The notes: generated by a model not told the origin, from the sequence alone. A stretch of 64,000 bases of DNA from Io17-Chloro-G2 sp965226825 (GCA_965226825.1 CBDDED010000003.1:186001-250000), one strand, 5' to 3'. Numbered from the stretch's first letter, positions 25,360-34,589 are shown. Numbers and translations: made by a program.

Positions 25360-26346
25360 TCAGATTACGTGGAAGAGTAGCAGATGTTGCCTCAGGACGT
25401 CGGCGGCAAAATCGTTTTCCACTTCTCGCCAGACTGAGTGGATGTGGTTTGCCCCGTCCTGCCGGTTGTCAAACTCCACCAAGAAGTCCCCGCCATGAAT
25501 CCGGTAGTAGTGCTCTTTGCCCTTGTCGGATGGTCCAGCCCAGGCGAAATGGAAGCCGTCCAAGCCCTGGCTCTTGATGGCGTCCATCCTTTCGGATGCC
25601 AGGTCTTCTCGAACCTGCCCGACGTATTCGCCAATCAATGACAGCAGAATTTCCCGCTGGACTCCAGACATCTTGGAGCCGGGCAGTCCCTCTTCCATTG
25701 GGAGCGACACTTTGGAACTGTTGTAGGTGAGGATGTCCAGGGGCGCGCGGTCGTAAATTACGGCGCTCCTCTTTTGCCCCTCGTCCAGGCTTTCCATCAC
25801 TTGAAACGCCAGGTCTTCCCGGTCTCCCAGGATTCTAAGCCCGGTCTTTGGCCCCTTGCGGACTTCTGCCGGGTTGGCCCCGAAGAAGAAGGGAGTCATC
25901 GATATCACCTTGTCTCCCCAAATGCTGAAATGGAGAGATACGTGGTGCCCTTCGGCGCGCCAACCCCAGGGGTCCTCACCTCCCGGCTGCCCGAAAACGG
26001 TGAAGTAGTAAAGCTCCGGGTCGCGCACAAAGGTTTCGAGTCCCTGCTCTTTTTCCAGCGGCCCCAACACCAATTCGTGGTCAATGATCAGCCTGGCTTG
26101 CTCCCATGATCTCGGGGTCAAACCGGTGGACATAACGTCAAACGCCAGACTCCGTTGTGAGGGGTTCATGTCCCGCAATGCCAGCCCATGCCGGTTGGTG
26201 GGCGGGTAGTACCAAAAAATCCTTTCCCCGTCCAGATAGTCGTAACAGGCTTTGGCCTTCTGGCCGGCGGAGAGACTCGCAAGAAAGGAATTGCAGACCT
26301 CGGCCATGTTGGCCGCCGCACTGCGCTGAACAGTTTCAGACGCCAT
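25360..26346 (-). CDS. DUF3500 family protein
   Basis: This 328-residue protein matches DUF3500. The C-terminal block FHFAWAGPSDKGKEHYYRIHG, then FLVEFDNRQDGANHIHSVWREVENDFAADVLRQH is diagnostic. N-terminal segments include WYYPPTNRHGLALRDM and SWEQARLIIDHELVLG. A central HHVSLHFSIWGDKVISMTPFFFGANPAEV holds several His residues that could bind metal. Function is unknown. ATG 26346 is chosen because GGAGGA lies eight bases before it; the open frame continues to 26448 without a better start. It is divergent from the deacetylase gene. Confidence 0.85.
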   Translation of the reverse strand: MASETVQRSAAANMAEVCNSFLASLSAGQKAKACYDYLDGERIFWYYPPTNRHGLALRDMNPSQRSLAFDVMSTGLTPRSWEQARLIIDHELVLGPLEKEQGLETFVRDPELYYFTVFGQPGGEDPWGWRAEGHHVSLHFSIWGDKVISMTPFFFGANPAEVRKGPKTGLRILGDREDLAFQVMESLDEGQKRSAVIYDRAPLDILTYNSSKVSLPMEEGLPGSKMSGVQREILLSLIGEYVGQVREDLASERMDAIKSQGLDGFHFAWAGPSDKGKEHYYRIHGGDFLVEFDNRQDGANHIHSVWREVENDFAADVLRQHLLLFHVI

Positions 26347-26607
26347 ATAGTTGTCCTCCGGGATTAGCTGATAAGTTAGGGTGTCCATGGGCTGGGACCC
26401 CAGCCGCCCATCCAAGCCGAGTGTATGCAGGCCCATTGGGGGTGTCAAGCTGGACCGGTCAACGCCAGGGCCGAGACGGAGGCCGATATTGCGAGCGTGT
26501 CCTCCGGGGAACCCCTGCTGCGCCCTGTGCTATCATACCGCCGAGAGCATGTTTCGCCCGGACTTGGCGCGCGTTGCGCCCGCGGAGAAACGCGGCAGGA
26601 GGTCGAA

Positions 26608-27513
26608 ATGGCGGAAAAGAGGATACAGTGCGCCTTTGGGGTGGACCTTGACGCGGTGGCCGGTTGGTTGGGCTCCTACGGCGGCGAGGACTCCCCCGAC
26701 GACATTTCCCGGGGCATTTTCGCCGGGGAAGTCGGAACGCCGCGATTGCTCAAGTTGTTCGACCGGCTGGGACTGAAAACCACTTGGTTCATACCCGGCC
26801 ATTCGATTGAGACCTTCCCCAAAGAGTCAAGGATGATCGTGGACGCCGGGCACGAAGTTGGCATGCACGGCTATTCCCACGAAAATCCCATCTCCATGAC
26901 CCCGGAGCAGGAGGAAGCCGTCCTCCTCAAGTGCATTGATTTGCTGAGCGACCTGTCGGGGAAACGCCCGGCGGGCTACGTTGCTCCCTGGTGGGAATTC
27001 AGCCACGTAACCAACGAGCTGCTGCTCAAACACGGCATCAAGTACGACCACAGCTTGATGCACCGGGACTTTGAATGTTACTACGTGCGGGTGGGCGACC
27101 GGTGGACCAAGATAGATTACTCCGACCCGGCCGAGTCCTGGATGAGCGCCCTGGTCCGGGGACAGGAAACCGATTTGATCGAGATTCCCGCCAATTGGTG
27201 CCTGGACGATCTGCCTCCCATGATGTTTATCAAAAAGTCCCCCAATAGCCACGGGTTCGTCAATCCCAGGGACATCGAAGAGATGTGGCGGGACCAGTTC
27301 GATTACGTATACCGAGAGTACGATGACGCGGTTTTCCCCATCACCATTCATCCCGATGTCAGCGGCCGCCCCCAGGTCTTGCTCATGCTGGAGCGTTTCG
27401 CCGCCTATCTGCTGTCCCACCCCGGCGTCCGCTTCTGCACCTTTGAGGATATTGCTGACGACTTCGCTCGGCGCCAGCCCCGGAATAGCGCCAGCGAGCA
27501 ACCCAACCCCTAA
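26608..27513 (+). CDS. Polysaccharide deacetylase (NodB-homology) family protein
   Basis: This 301-residue protein has the NodB fold: Asp13 in FGVDLDAVAGW as catalytic or metal Asp, TTWFIPGHSIETFP, the metal motif MHGYSHENP (two His), GYVAPWWEFS and a late ITIHPDVSGRPQ. This spacing resembles the PuuE-like allantoinase/peptidoglycan-deacetylase branch, which hydrolyses amide bonds on sugars or small ureides. AGGAGG five bases before ATG 26608 gives a firm start. It is 35 bases ahead of the second GMC gene, so the two are probably co-transcribed with the SirB1 gene. Confidence 0.87.
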   Translation: MAEKRIQCAFGVDLDAVAGWLGSYGGEDSPDDISRGIFAGEVGTPRLLKLFDRLGLKTTWFIPGHSIETFPKESRMIVDAGHEVGMHGYSHENPISMTPEQEEAVLLKCIDLLSDLSGKRPAGYVAPWWEFSHVTNELLLKHGIKYDHSLMHRDFECYYVRVGDRWTKIDYSDPAESWMSALVRGQETDLIEIPANWCLDDLPPMMFIKKSPNSHGFVNPRDIEEMWRDQFDYVYREYDDAVFPITIHPDVSGRPQVLLMLERFAAYLLSHPGVRFCTFEDIADDFARRQPRNSASEQPNP

Positions 27514-27548
27514 GCAACGCTGCTCAAACCCTACCGGAGGTTTCTGAA

Positions 27549-29096
27549 ATGAAGTACGACTACATCGTCCTCGGCGCCGGTTCTGCCGGGTCTATTATGG
27601 CCACCAGGCTGAGCGAAGACCCAAGCAAGTCGGTGTTGTTGATCGAGGCCGGCCCCGACTACCCCGACTTCGAACAACTGCCCGACGAGGTCAAGTTCGG
27701 CTACGCAACCGCCACCGATATCATGACGAGCGACCACAATTGGCAGTTTACGGGCAGGGGGACCGCCACTTCTCCGACCATGATGGTGCCCCGCGGCAAG
27801 GTTACCGGCGGCTCCAGCGCCATCAACGGGCAGGTGTTTCTCCGCGGCGTGCCGGAGGACTACGATTCCTGGGCCGCCCAGGGAAACGACCAGTGGGCGT
27901 TCCCCAACCTGCTCCAATACCTGAGGATGATTGAAGCCGATACCGACTTCGGCTCCGACGACTTCCATAACGCCGACGGGCCAATAATCGTCCACCGGTT
28001 CAAGCCCCAGGACTGGCTGCCCGACCAGAGGGCGTTTCTCGAGGCGTGCCGCGCCGAAGGAATCCCCGACAGCCCGGACCACAATCTTCCCGACGCCTCG
28101 GGCGTAGGCCCATGCCCGGTGAACAATCCGAATGGCATCAGGTGGAGCACGGCTTTGGGCTACCTGAACATGGGCAGGCATCGGCTCAACCTGACAATAC
28201 GGCCCAACGCCATGGTCCGCCGGATACTCTTCCAGGGCAATCGAGCTACCGGCGTTGAAGTGGAAAGCGGCGGCGAGACTTTCACCGTCGAAGGAAGTGA
28301 AATAGTCCTGAGTTCCGGGGCCATCGGATCTCCCCAAACCCTGATGCTGTCCGGCGTCGGGCCGGCCGACCAACTGCAACAGTTCGGCATTCCGGTAGTG
28401 CGTGACCTTCCCGGAGTGGGGCAGAATCTGAGAGACCATCCGATCGTCTACGTCACGTTCAAAACCCAGGATGGGTTTCCCCTGGATGGTATGGCTCCCA
28501 GAATCCAGATGGCGGCCCGCATAACCGCCGAAGGCTCCGACTTGCGAAACGATATCCAACTGCTGATGCAGTCCTTTGCCACGGAGCGGGTGGACCGGGG
28601 AGGGGAGCGCATGGACCCCCTTGGGATTAGGGTCTTGGTGATTCTGAACCTGGCCGAGAGCGCCGGTGAGCTGCGCCTGACTTCGGCCGACCCTGCCGTG
28701 CAGCCAACGCTGGATTACCGGTACCTTGAGAGCGATTTCGACCGCAAGCGGCTGCGCGATGCCGTGCGGTTGTGCGTTCGCCTGGGCCAACATCCGGCCT
28801 TCAAGGACATCATAGAGAAGAGAATAGAGCCTTCCGACGAAGACTTGGCCAGTGACGCCAAGCTGGACGAATACCTGTTGCGCGATGTCACCACCGGGCA
28901 GCACATCTCTTGCACCTGCAAGATGGGCCCGGATTCCGACCCCATGGCGGTGGTTGACCAGTATGGCCGGGTGCACGGCCTGGAAGGGTTGCGGGTGGCC
29001 GACGCCTCCATCATGCCCAATTGCGTCCGGGCCAATACCAACGTGACCACGATGATGATCGGGGAACGTATAGCCGATTTCATCCGGAAAGGCTGA
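27549..29096 (+). CDS. GMC-family FAD-dependent oxidoreductase (copy 2)
   Basis: This 515-residue protein is a near twin of the product at 8009-9556, with identical length and the same landmarks: LGAGSAGSIMATRLSEDP, GGSSAINGQVFLRGVPEDYD, SSGAIGSPQTLMLSGVG, QHISCTCKMGPDSDPMAV and RANTNVTTMMIGERIADF. It would oxidise an alcohol using FAD. The two copies lie 18 kb apart in different contexts (this one with a deacetylase), suggesting duplication followed by divergence of substrate. GGAGG precedes ATG 27549. Confidence 0.93.
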   Translation: MKYDYIVLGAGSAGSIMATRLSEDPSKSVLLIEAGPDYPDFEQLPDEVKFGYATATDIMTSDHNWQFTGRGTATSPTMMVPRGKVTGGSSAINGQVFLRGVPEDYDSWAAQGNDQWAFPNLLQYLRMIEADTDFGSDDFHNADGPIIVHRFKPQDWLPDQRAFLEACRAEGIPDSPDHNLPDASGVGPCPVNNPNGIRWSTALGYLNMGRHRLNLTIRPNAMVRRILFQGNRATGVEVESGGETFTVEGSEIVLSSGAIGSPQTLMLSGVGPADQLQQFGIPVVRDLPGVGQNLRDHPIVYVTFKTQDGFPLDGMAPRIQMAARITAEGSDLRNDIQLLMQSFATERVDRGGERMDPLGIRVLVILNLAESAGELRLTSADPAVQPTLDYRYLESDFDRKRLRDAVRLCVRLGQHPAFKDIIEKRIEPSDEDLASDAKLDEYLLRDVTTGQHISCTCKMGPDSDPMAVVDQYGRVHGLEGLRVADASIMPNCVRANTNVTTMMIGERIADFIRKG

Positions 29097-29127
29097 ATAC
29101 GGGCCATGCGACGGACCGTCAAAACAA

Positions 29128-30042
29128 ATGGCTGCGCCGCTCCTAAAGCCTCCCGATTCCCGGAATTGGTGGCCTAGGGAATTGGATGCCTGGCAGTCGA
29201 CCGTCGATCTTTTTCGCGGGCTGTTAAAGGGTCCGGAACCGGATATGGACCTGGCCCAGGCTGCTTTTCTTATTAGCACGCTGGAATATCCAGAGCTGGA
29301 CGTGGACCAGGAGTTGGCGGTTATCGACGCTCTGGCGATGGGAGCACAGCGGCGGCTTGGCAGCCCCGGAAGTTTTTCCGACGACCCTCTGTTCTGCCTG
29401 AATACTTTGAGTGAGTATCTATTCGACGAGGTGGGATTCCAGGGCAACCAGGAAAATTACTACGACCCTAGGAACAGCTTTTTGAACGAGGTGCTCCGAC
29501 GCCGCCTCGGGATTCCCATCAGCCTGGCCCTGGTCTATATCGAGGTGGGGAAACGGCTGGGGGTTCCCATCATAGGGATAGGTATACCTGGCCATTTTCT
29601 GGTCAGGCACCGGGACCAGGATGACCATTTCCTGGACCCGTTTCACAAGGGAATATTGTTGACCCCTGAGGAGTGCGCCGAGCGATTGGAGCGGATGGTC
29701 CAAACTGATTTCATTTGGGACCCGAAACAATTGGACCCGGTGGGCAACCGGGAGATTTTGTCCCGGGTTCTCAGGAATCTGAAGGGGATCTATCAGCAGT
29801 CCCAGGAATACCCGAAGTTGTTGAAGGTGGAAGACCTGTTGGTGGCGTTGCAGCCCGCCAGGCCGCAGGAGCGGCGCGACCGGGGGTTGGTGCATTTTGT
29901 GCTTGAGCACTGGCAGGATGCCAGGGAAGACCTGGAATTTTTCCTGGATTACACTGTTCCCGGAGAGGGTACCCTAGGCGTAAGCCGAGTTCTGGATGCG
30001 ATTTCCAAGATTCAGCGGCCGGGCGGCGGATCCGGTCTATAA
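29128..30042 (+). CDS. SirB1 family (transglutaminase-like fold plus TPR-like tail)
   Basis: This 304-residue protein has the SirB1/Transglut_core2 core: YYDPRNSFLNEVLRRRLGIPISLALVYIEVGKRLG, GIGIPGHFLVRH and FLDPFHKGILLTPEEC. It is followed by an alpha-helical, TPR-like region with LRNLKGIYQQSQEYPKLL. The papain-like Cys is not present at the usual place, as is common in the family, and the function is not defined. It follows GMC copy 2 by 31 bases on the same strand with a weak ribosome site. Confidence 0.85.
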   Translation: MAAPLLKPPDSRNWWPRELDAWQSTVDLFRGLLKGPEPDMDLAQAAFLISTLEYPELDVDQELAVIDALAMGAQRRLGSPGSFSDDPLFCLNTLSEYLFDEVGFQGNQENYYDPRNSFLNEVLRRRLGIPISLALVYIEVGKRLGVPIIGIGIPGHFLVRHRDQDDHFLDPFHKGILLTPEECAERLERMVQTDFIWDPKQLDPVGNREILSRVLRNLKGIYQQSQEYPKLLKVEDLLVALQPARPQERRDRGLVHFVLEHWQDAREDLEFFLDYTVPGEGTLGVSRVLDAISKIQRPGGGSGL

Positions 30043-30091
30043 ACGGCGTCAGACAGTGACTCCTCGCCGCAGCCTTTTTCCACACTTTTAG

Positions 30092-30862
30092 CTAGTCGGT
30101 CGAACCGGCGCCGAGAACGCCGCAAAACAGGTGCTCGCCGCAGCCGTCCCCATCGCCTGGCAGTGGAATCACCTCCACGCTAAAACCCGCCTCGGCCATC
30201 AACTCCATCCACGTTGCTATTGGGAACAGTCCGCTAAGGTGGAGGTCCCGCTCGACCCTTTGCACGCCGTTCTCGGTGATGGTGTAGGCAAAGAGTGATT
30301 CGATAACCGTGTCCGACGGGTCGGGATCGCTGAGATGCTCCTCCACACTGATTTCGGGGCCGCCGGCAAAGGGTGGTGGCCTCGAAGGCCAGCTCAGGAC
30401 TCCGGGGCGGAACGTGTCCTTCACCAAATCTGGGGCCGCCAGCAGTACGCCGCCCGGCCGCATGTGGCTGTTGGCCGTGGCGAAAGTTGCCCGCAGGTCG
30501 TCCTCGGTCAGCATATAGGAGATGGCGTCGTGGATCAGTACGGCGTCGAACATGCGTCCGAGACGCACGGTGCGCATATCACCCAGGTGATGCTCCACGC
30601 CCGGATTGAGCCGTTCCGACAGCGCCAGCATCTGCGGAGACAGGTCAACCGCCGTTGCCTGGAAGTCGCGGGTCAGGTGGGATAGGTTGTGCCCGCCGCC
30701 AACGCCCAAATCCAGGATATGGTGGCGGCCGGGCCCAAGTTTATCCCGTAACGCTCGCCGCCAGTATTCGGCTTCGGCAGCGTAATCTTCCGGCGGGCTT
30801 ATGATGGGCCATAGGTAAGCCAGGTCATCGTACAGGCGGTTCTTTTGGGGTGCGGGATCCAT
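30092..30862 (-). CDS. Class I SAM-dependent methyltransferase
   Basis: This 256-residue protein has motif I HILDLGVGGGHNLSHL (about residue 48), the acidic end of strand 2 in TAVDLSPQMLALSERL, motif II in LGDMRTVRLGRMFDAVLIHDAI and a post-motif III MRPGGVLLAAPDL. The C-terminal part ends in LMAEAGFSVEVIPLPGDG. Substrate is not apparent. It is followed by RidA and PncC genes on the same strand upstream and ends 49 bases from the SirB1 stop. Confidence 0.87.
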   Translation of the reverse strand: MDPAPQKNRLYDDLAYLWPIISPPEDYAAEAEYWRRALRDKLGPGRHHILDLGVGGGHNLSHLTRDFQATAVDLSPQMLALSERLNPGVEHHLGDMRTVRLGRMFDAVLIHDAISYMLTEDDLRATFATANSHMRPGGVLLAAPDLVKDTFRPGVLSWPSRPPPFAGGPEISVEEHLSDPDPSDTVIESLFAYTITENGVQRVERDLHLSGLFPIATWMELMAEAGFSVEVIPLPGDGDGCGEHLFCGVLGAGSTD

Positions 30863-30900
30863 TGTTTTCCGATGCTGGGGGGTTGTGGTTTACCGCCCGG

Positions 30901-31368
30901 TCAATCCCCGGCAACCTCGATGACGCATTCGACGATGACTGCAGAATTGCCCGGCAGCGCCGCCATGCCCGGAGCCGACCGGCTGTGCCGTCCCCGGTCT
31001 CCGTAAAGGCTCACGAACAGGTCCGACGCGCCGTCCACCACCTGGGCCTGCCCCGTGAATCCCGCGGCGCTGTTGACCATGCCGACTACCTTGAGAATCC
31101 GGCTCACCTGGTCCAGGTCGCCAAGCTCCGCTTTCATGCGCGCCAGCAGGTTCAGGGCGCACCGTCGCGCCGCCTCATATCCTTGTTCCACCGACAGTTC
31201 CGCCCCAAGCTGCCCGGAAATCATGGTACCGTCGGTCTGGCGCGAGCCCACGCCGGCCAGCCACATGAGGTTGCCGCTGCGGTTGGCCGGCAGGTAGTTG
31301 CCCACCGGGTCCGGGGGAGGCGGCAGCGACAGGCCCAGTTCCCGCAACCTGGCTTCTATTTCAGGCAT
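30901..31368 (-). CDS. RidA (YjgF/YER057c/UK114) family protein
   Basis: This 155-residue protein matches the longer YjgF-like subgroup: LPPPPDPVGNYLPANRSGNLMWLAGVG, ARRCALNLLARMKAELGDLDQVSRILKVVGMVNSA and a C-terminal HSRSAPGMAALPGNSAVIVECVIEV. RidA proteins hydrolyse reactive enamine/imine intermediates. The Arg that binds the substrate carboxylate in the archetype is replaced here by the HSRSAPGM context, so the substrate may differ. It shares the strand with, and lies 60 bases from, the PncC-like gene. Confidence 0.85.
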   Translation of the reverse strand: MPEIEARLRELGLSLPPPPDPVGNYLPANRSGNLMWLAGVGSRQTDGTMISGQLGAELSVEQGYEAARRCALNLLARMKAELGDLDQVSRILKVVGMVNSAAGFTGQAQVVDGASDLFVSLYGDRGRHSRSAPGMAALPGNSAVIVECVIEVAGD

Positions 31369-31428
31369 GATTGTCCTGAACAGGCTCGCGCGCCGGCGTG
31401 GGAATGTCTAACCGCCGGATACGGGAGA

Positions 31429-31917
31429 TCAACCTGCATCCCGGATGCACTGCTCCAGCAGGTCCAATGCGGCCTTGGCGAACGCCCACATGTTGGCTTC
31501 CCGATCCTCCGACCCGGTCTCCAGGGTCATTGACCGCTCCACGGGTCCGGCAACCGCGAAACAGGCGTGGCCCGATGAGTCGCCGTAGCGATTCCCGGTT
31601 GGCCCGCTGGCCCCGGTTTCGCTTAAAGCCCACGTGGTTTCCAGTTTTTCGCGGACGGTCCGGGCGTTGAGCAGGGCATAGGGCTCGGAACTGGCGCGGA
31701 GGCCTTCCATAGCACTGTCAGGCACTCCCAACAAACCTTTTTGGGCTACCCGCGTGTAGGACACCGCGGCGCCCCTGAAATAGGCAGAGGCCCCGGGCAC
31801 CGAGACCAGGCAGGCGGAAATAAGCCCGGCGCAGGACGACTCGGTCAGCGACAGAGTATGGTCGCGCTCTTTCAAAAGGGCGGCGACGGACGCAGCTAAG
31901 GGACTCAGGTCTGGCAT
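31429..31917 (-). CDS. pncC: CinA C-terminal domain protein (nicotinamide-nucleotide amidase, PncC)
   Basis: This 162-residue stand-alone CinA domain has LSLTESSCAGLISACLVSVPGASAYFRGAAVSY with the expected Ser, then LLGVPDSAMEG and SETGASGPTGNRYGDSSGHACFAVAGP. PncC deamidates nicotinamide mononucleotide to nicotinic acid mononucleotide, salvaging NAD breakdown products. The N-terminal ADP-ribose pyrophosphatase domain of full CinA is absent, as in many bacteria. AGGAGA precedes the ATG. Confidence 0.88.
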   Translation of the reverse strand: MPDLSPLAASVAALLKERDHTLSLTESSCAGLISACLVSVPGASAYFRGAAVSYTRVAQKGLLGVPDSAMEGLRASSEPYALLNARTVREKLETTWALSETGASGPTGNRYGDSSGHACFAVAGPVERSMTLETGSEDREANMWAFAKAALDLLEQCIRDAG

Positions 31918-32018
31918 TACTGTCTCCTATAGGTTAGCCGAATTGGTTAGCCGGAATTTCGGGGCCATGCGATTGATTCAACAGACTCAGCGGTATTTTA
32001 CCCTATCTGATGCCCCGG

Positions 32019-32348
32019 TCACTTTGCCGGCAGCGATTTGGCCAAGGCCAGCCCTCGTTGCACCCACTGGGTCAGGGTTTGGTCGGCTTGGGCCGCTTCC
32101 CCGCCCACCAGGACAAATCCCCGCATCGTCCTGCCGGTGAGGTCCATGGGCCGGGCATTGGGTTGAGCCAGCGCTTCTTCCTGGCCGGCGGGACCTACCC
32201 GTACCATCAGGTCATCGTTGCTGATGCCGCAGCACATGTTGCCGTCAACCATGAAGCAGAGGCCGCCGAACATCTTTCTTTCGATCACGCCGGGTTGGTC
32301 CGCCAGAATCTCGCGAACCTGGAAAGCCAGATCCTCATTGTAGGCCAT
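32019..32348 (-). CDS. TfoX N-terminal domain protein
   Basis: This 109-residue protein has the TfoX_N pattern ERKMFGGLCFMVDGNMCCGI, then DDLMVRVGP and RPMDLTGRTMRGFVLV. Full-length TfoX/Sxy regulates competence in Gammaproteobacteria, but stand-alone N-terminal domains are widespread and their role is unknown. GAGAGGA lies five bases before the ATG. Confidence 0.88.
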   Translation of the reverse strand: MAYNEDLAFQVREILADQPGVIERKMFGGLCFMVDGNMCCGISNDDLMVRVGPAGQEEALAQPNARPMDLTGRTMRGFVLVGGEAAQADQTLTQWVQRGLALAKSLPAK

Positions 32349-32812
32349 GGGAATCCTCTCCTTGGTCGGGCGGTGGTAGGAGTCCGGGGCAATTATAAGC
32401 TATTACCCCCGTCTTTCTCGCCGCAGCGGGAATCCAGAGCCCTTTCTGTGGGCTGACACGCAGGGCAACGCCAAGTGCGGACAAGCTGCGCCCATCCTGT
32501 CGCCCTTGCCGCAGCGTGGCCCCTTTCACCACCCATGCCGTTTTACCGTGCCCTGGATACCGGAACCTGCTCAATGGACAAAAGGGCTCTGGATTCCCGC
32601 TGCGGCGAGAAAGACGGGGGATGGGACCGCGAATACCGTAGCGCCAATGCTTAGATGAAATCGGCTTCTGCCGGCCCTCCGATTTCAGAATGCGATTGCC
32701 GCCCATCACGGCAATTGCGTTGCGTTCGCCTAGCGCCTCTGTCAAAATGAAGTAAGTTGAGCCTGATTAGAATGTTTCCGGTCACTGACGCTGCCAGGAA
32801 GGAGATTCGCAG
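32349..32812. other. Gene-free stretch holding an inverted-repeat element
   Basis: Between the divergent TfoX and PAC2 genes there is only the inverted-repeat element at 32406-32620 and a ribosome site (AAGGAG) for PAC2. No coding sequence is supported. Confidence 0.5.
32406..32620. repeat. Dispersed inverted-repeat element (copy C), perfect 40-bp arms
   Basis: Positions 32406-32445 and 32581-32620 are perfect reverse complements over 40 bases, separated by 135 bases. The arm contains CGCCGCAGCGGGAATCCAGA, the signature of the family seen at six places in the window. Perfect arms suggest recent movement or gene conversion. The internal sequence differs from copies D and E. Confidence 0.85.
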
Positions 32813-33763
32813 ATGGATAACCAGCTATTCGTCTTACGCGAAAGGCCCGAAGCCCGTTACCTGATTGCCGGGTGGCGCCGGCAGTGGTCCGACGGCGGTT
32901 CAATTTCCAGCGGTCTACCCAGGTACCTGATCGACAAACTGGACGCCAAAGAGATTGGATCGCTCGGCGAGGAAGTGTCGCGGCAGTGCTTTCCATTCCA
33001 GGTTCCGGGCACCCATGATGCCTACCGCCCCCGGGTGGCCTACGAAGACGGGTTGCCCATCCGGGACATGCACCGCCGGAACTTTTTCTACGACGCGGGC
33101 AACGGCTTGATTATTTTTCTGGGAGAGGAACCCTGGTTCAGGATCGACATTTACGGACAGGCATTCTTCCAGGCCGTGCAGGAGCTTGGCGTGACCCGGA
33201 CGGTGGCCGTGGAGGGGTACAATGGCGCCGCTCCTCCCGAATTGGAACGTAATATCAGCTGCACCTACAGCCAATCGCGCATGAAGGAAGAGCTGGACGG
33301 TTTTGGCCTCCGGTTCTCAAACTATGGCAGCCGCGGCAGAAACGGGCCCACAATCGGCATGGCCCTGATTACCATTGCTCACCACGATTACCCCGATCTG
33401 GACGTTTTGCGCCTGGGCGGCATGGCGCCGATGTTCCCCTTCATGAGCCAGAATAACGATCCCATCGGAATCTCGAGGGACCACCGGGCCTTTTACGACA
33501 TCATGAGACGTTTGAAGGCTATGTTCAAATTAGACCTGGACCTGGCCGAGCTTATGGACCTGGGTGAAGCTGAGTCGGAGCGATTGCGGGCGACGTTGGA
33601 GCGTATCAGCGCCACCAATCCCGAAGCCAAGCGCATCATCGACCGGGCGCGCGACGAATATGAGGTCACGCCGTTCGAGGAGTCAGTTGAGCTGGACCCT
33701 CAGCTGGACCGGACGCTGCAAGAGATTCTGCAAAACCTGCCTGACGAGTCGGACCAAGCATGA
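32813..33763 (+). CDS. PAC2 family protein (proteasome-assembly-chaperone-like)
   Basis: This 316-residue protein has the PAC2 pattern: EARYLIAGWRRQWSDGGSISSGLPRYLIDKL, then FPFQVPGTHDAYRPRV, RRNFFYDAGNGLIIFLGEEPW and LRLGGMAPMFPFM. In eukaryotes PAC2 assists proteasome assembly. Bacterial homologues in Actinobacteria and Chloroflexi have no established role. The C-terminal 60 residues are acidic and helical, with an Asp/Glu-rich tail. AAGGAG precedes the ATG. Confidence 0.87.
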   Translation: MDNQLFVLRERPEARYLIAGWRRQWSDGGSISSGLPRYLIDKLDAKEIGSLGEEVSRQCFPFQVPGTHDAYRPRVAYEDGLPIRDMHRRNFFYDAGNGLIIFLGEEPWFRIDIYGQAFFQAVQELGVTRTVAVEGYNGAAPPELERNISCTYSQSRMKEELDGFGLRFSNYGSRGRNGPTIGMALITIAHHDYPDLDVLRLGGMAPMFPFMSQNNDPIGISRDHRAFYDIMRRLKAMFKLDLDLAELMDLGEAESERLRATLERISATNPEAKRIIDRARDEYEVTPFEESVELDPQLDRTLQEILQNLPDESDQA

Positions 33764-33797
33764 GACTGTTTAACCGACCTCAAATGAACGCAGTCGG

Positions 33798-34589
33798 TTA
33801 GACCAGACCTTCAGAGACCGCGGCTTCCTCCAAAATCTCCCACCCCGTCTCCATGCCGGCCACAAAGCTGGCGCATCCTTCGGCTTCCAGAACTGCCCGG
33901 CCATCAGGGTTGGTGTGGCTCACGGACAATAGGGCGTCCTGGATTTGCCGGTAGGTTTCCTGATCGGTGGCCCGCTGTGCTGTGAAACAGCAGTGGCTGT
34001 AACCGGGGCTGGACCAAAAAATCCGCACCTGTCCCGGCTGTAGCGATCCATCACCGGCCATGGCTTCCAGGGTTTGCTGGCTCACCGCGCCCGCTGAGAA
34101 ATCGCCTTTCACAACTCTTTCCACCACGTCTCTTTCGTGGGACCGGTGGCCGGGGGGACGGTCTTCAAAGAAGCTTGCCTCCGAGAGGTCGCGCCGCGGG
34201 TCTATCCCCAACTGCTTCAAAAAGTGATAGGGCAGCAATCCGCCTTGCTCCGAGGCCCTGCGGCCAAATGCGAAGGACTTGTTCTTGAGATCTTCTGCGG
34301 TGGTTATTTCCGATTGGGGTTGGGTGATGAAGTGGGTAATGCAATTGATGTCCACGTCGCGCATGGCGATAACACGGCAGGGCTCATCGAGCCGCCGCTT
34401 TATCTTTACATAACCCAGGGGCCCATTCCAAGCCAGGTCGATATCCCCGGAAACGAAGGCATCAACCATCGAGTCATAGTTGGAGTAGAGCACCCAGTCC
34501 AGGTCTATGCCCCGGGCACGAAACAACCGCTCCAATCCTTGAAATGCGGTGAGGTGCGGCAGCGATGCGGATCCGCCCATTCTGACCAT
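33798..34589 (-). CDS. PhnD-like phosphate/phosphonate solute-binding fold, no signal peptide
   Basis: This 263-residue protein has a periplasmic-binding-protein-like fold of the PhnD/NMT1 type: VLYSNYDSMVDAFVSGDIDLAWNGPLGYV, FITQPQSEITTAEDLKNKSFAFGRRASEQGGLLPYHFL and VVKGDFSAGAVSQQTLEAMAG. These are the usual hinge and ligand regions. No secretion signal is present from ATG 34589 (ribosome site GGAGAG) or from the longer frame to 34676. It may act as a cytosolic sensor or enzyme rather than a transport component. No permease or ATPase gene is adjacent. Confidence 0.78.
   Translation of the reverse strand: MVRMGGSASLPHLTAFQGLERLFRARGIDLDWVLYSNYDSMVDAFVSGDIDLAWNGPLGYVKIKRRLDEPCRVIAMRDVDINCITHFITQPQSEITTAEDLKNKSFAFGRRASEQGGLLPYHFLKQLGIDPRRDLSEASFFEDRPPGHRSHERDVVERVVKGDFSAGAVSQQTLEAMAGDGSLQPGQVRIFWSSPGYSHCCFTAQRATDQETYRQIQDALLSVSHTNPDGRAVLEAEGCASFVAGMETGWEILEEAAVSEGLV

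Noticed and set aside
27531..29447. A 638-codon open frame antisense to GMC copy 2
   Set aside because: It mirrors the codon pattern of a well-supported GMC gene and has no recognisable domain; long antisense frames are common in high-GC genes.
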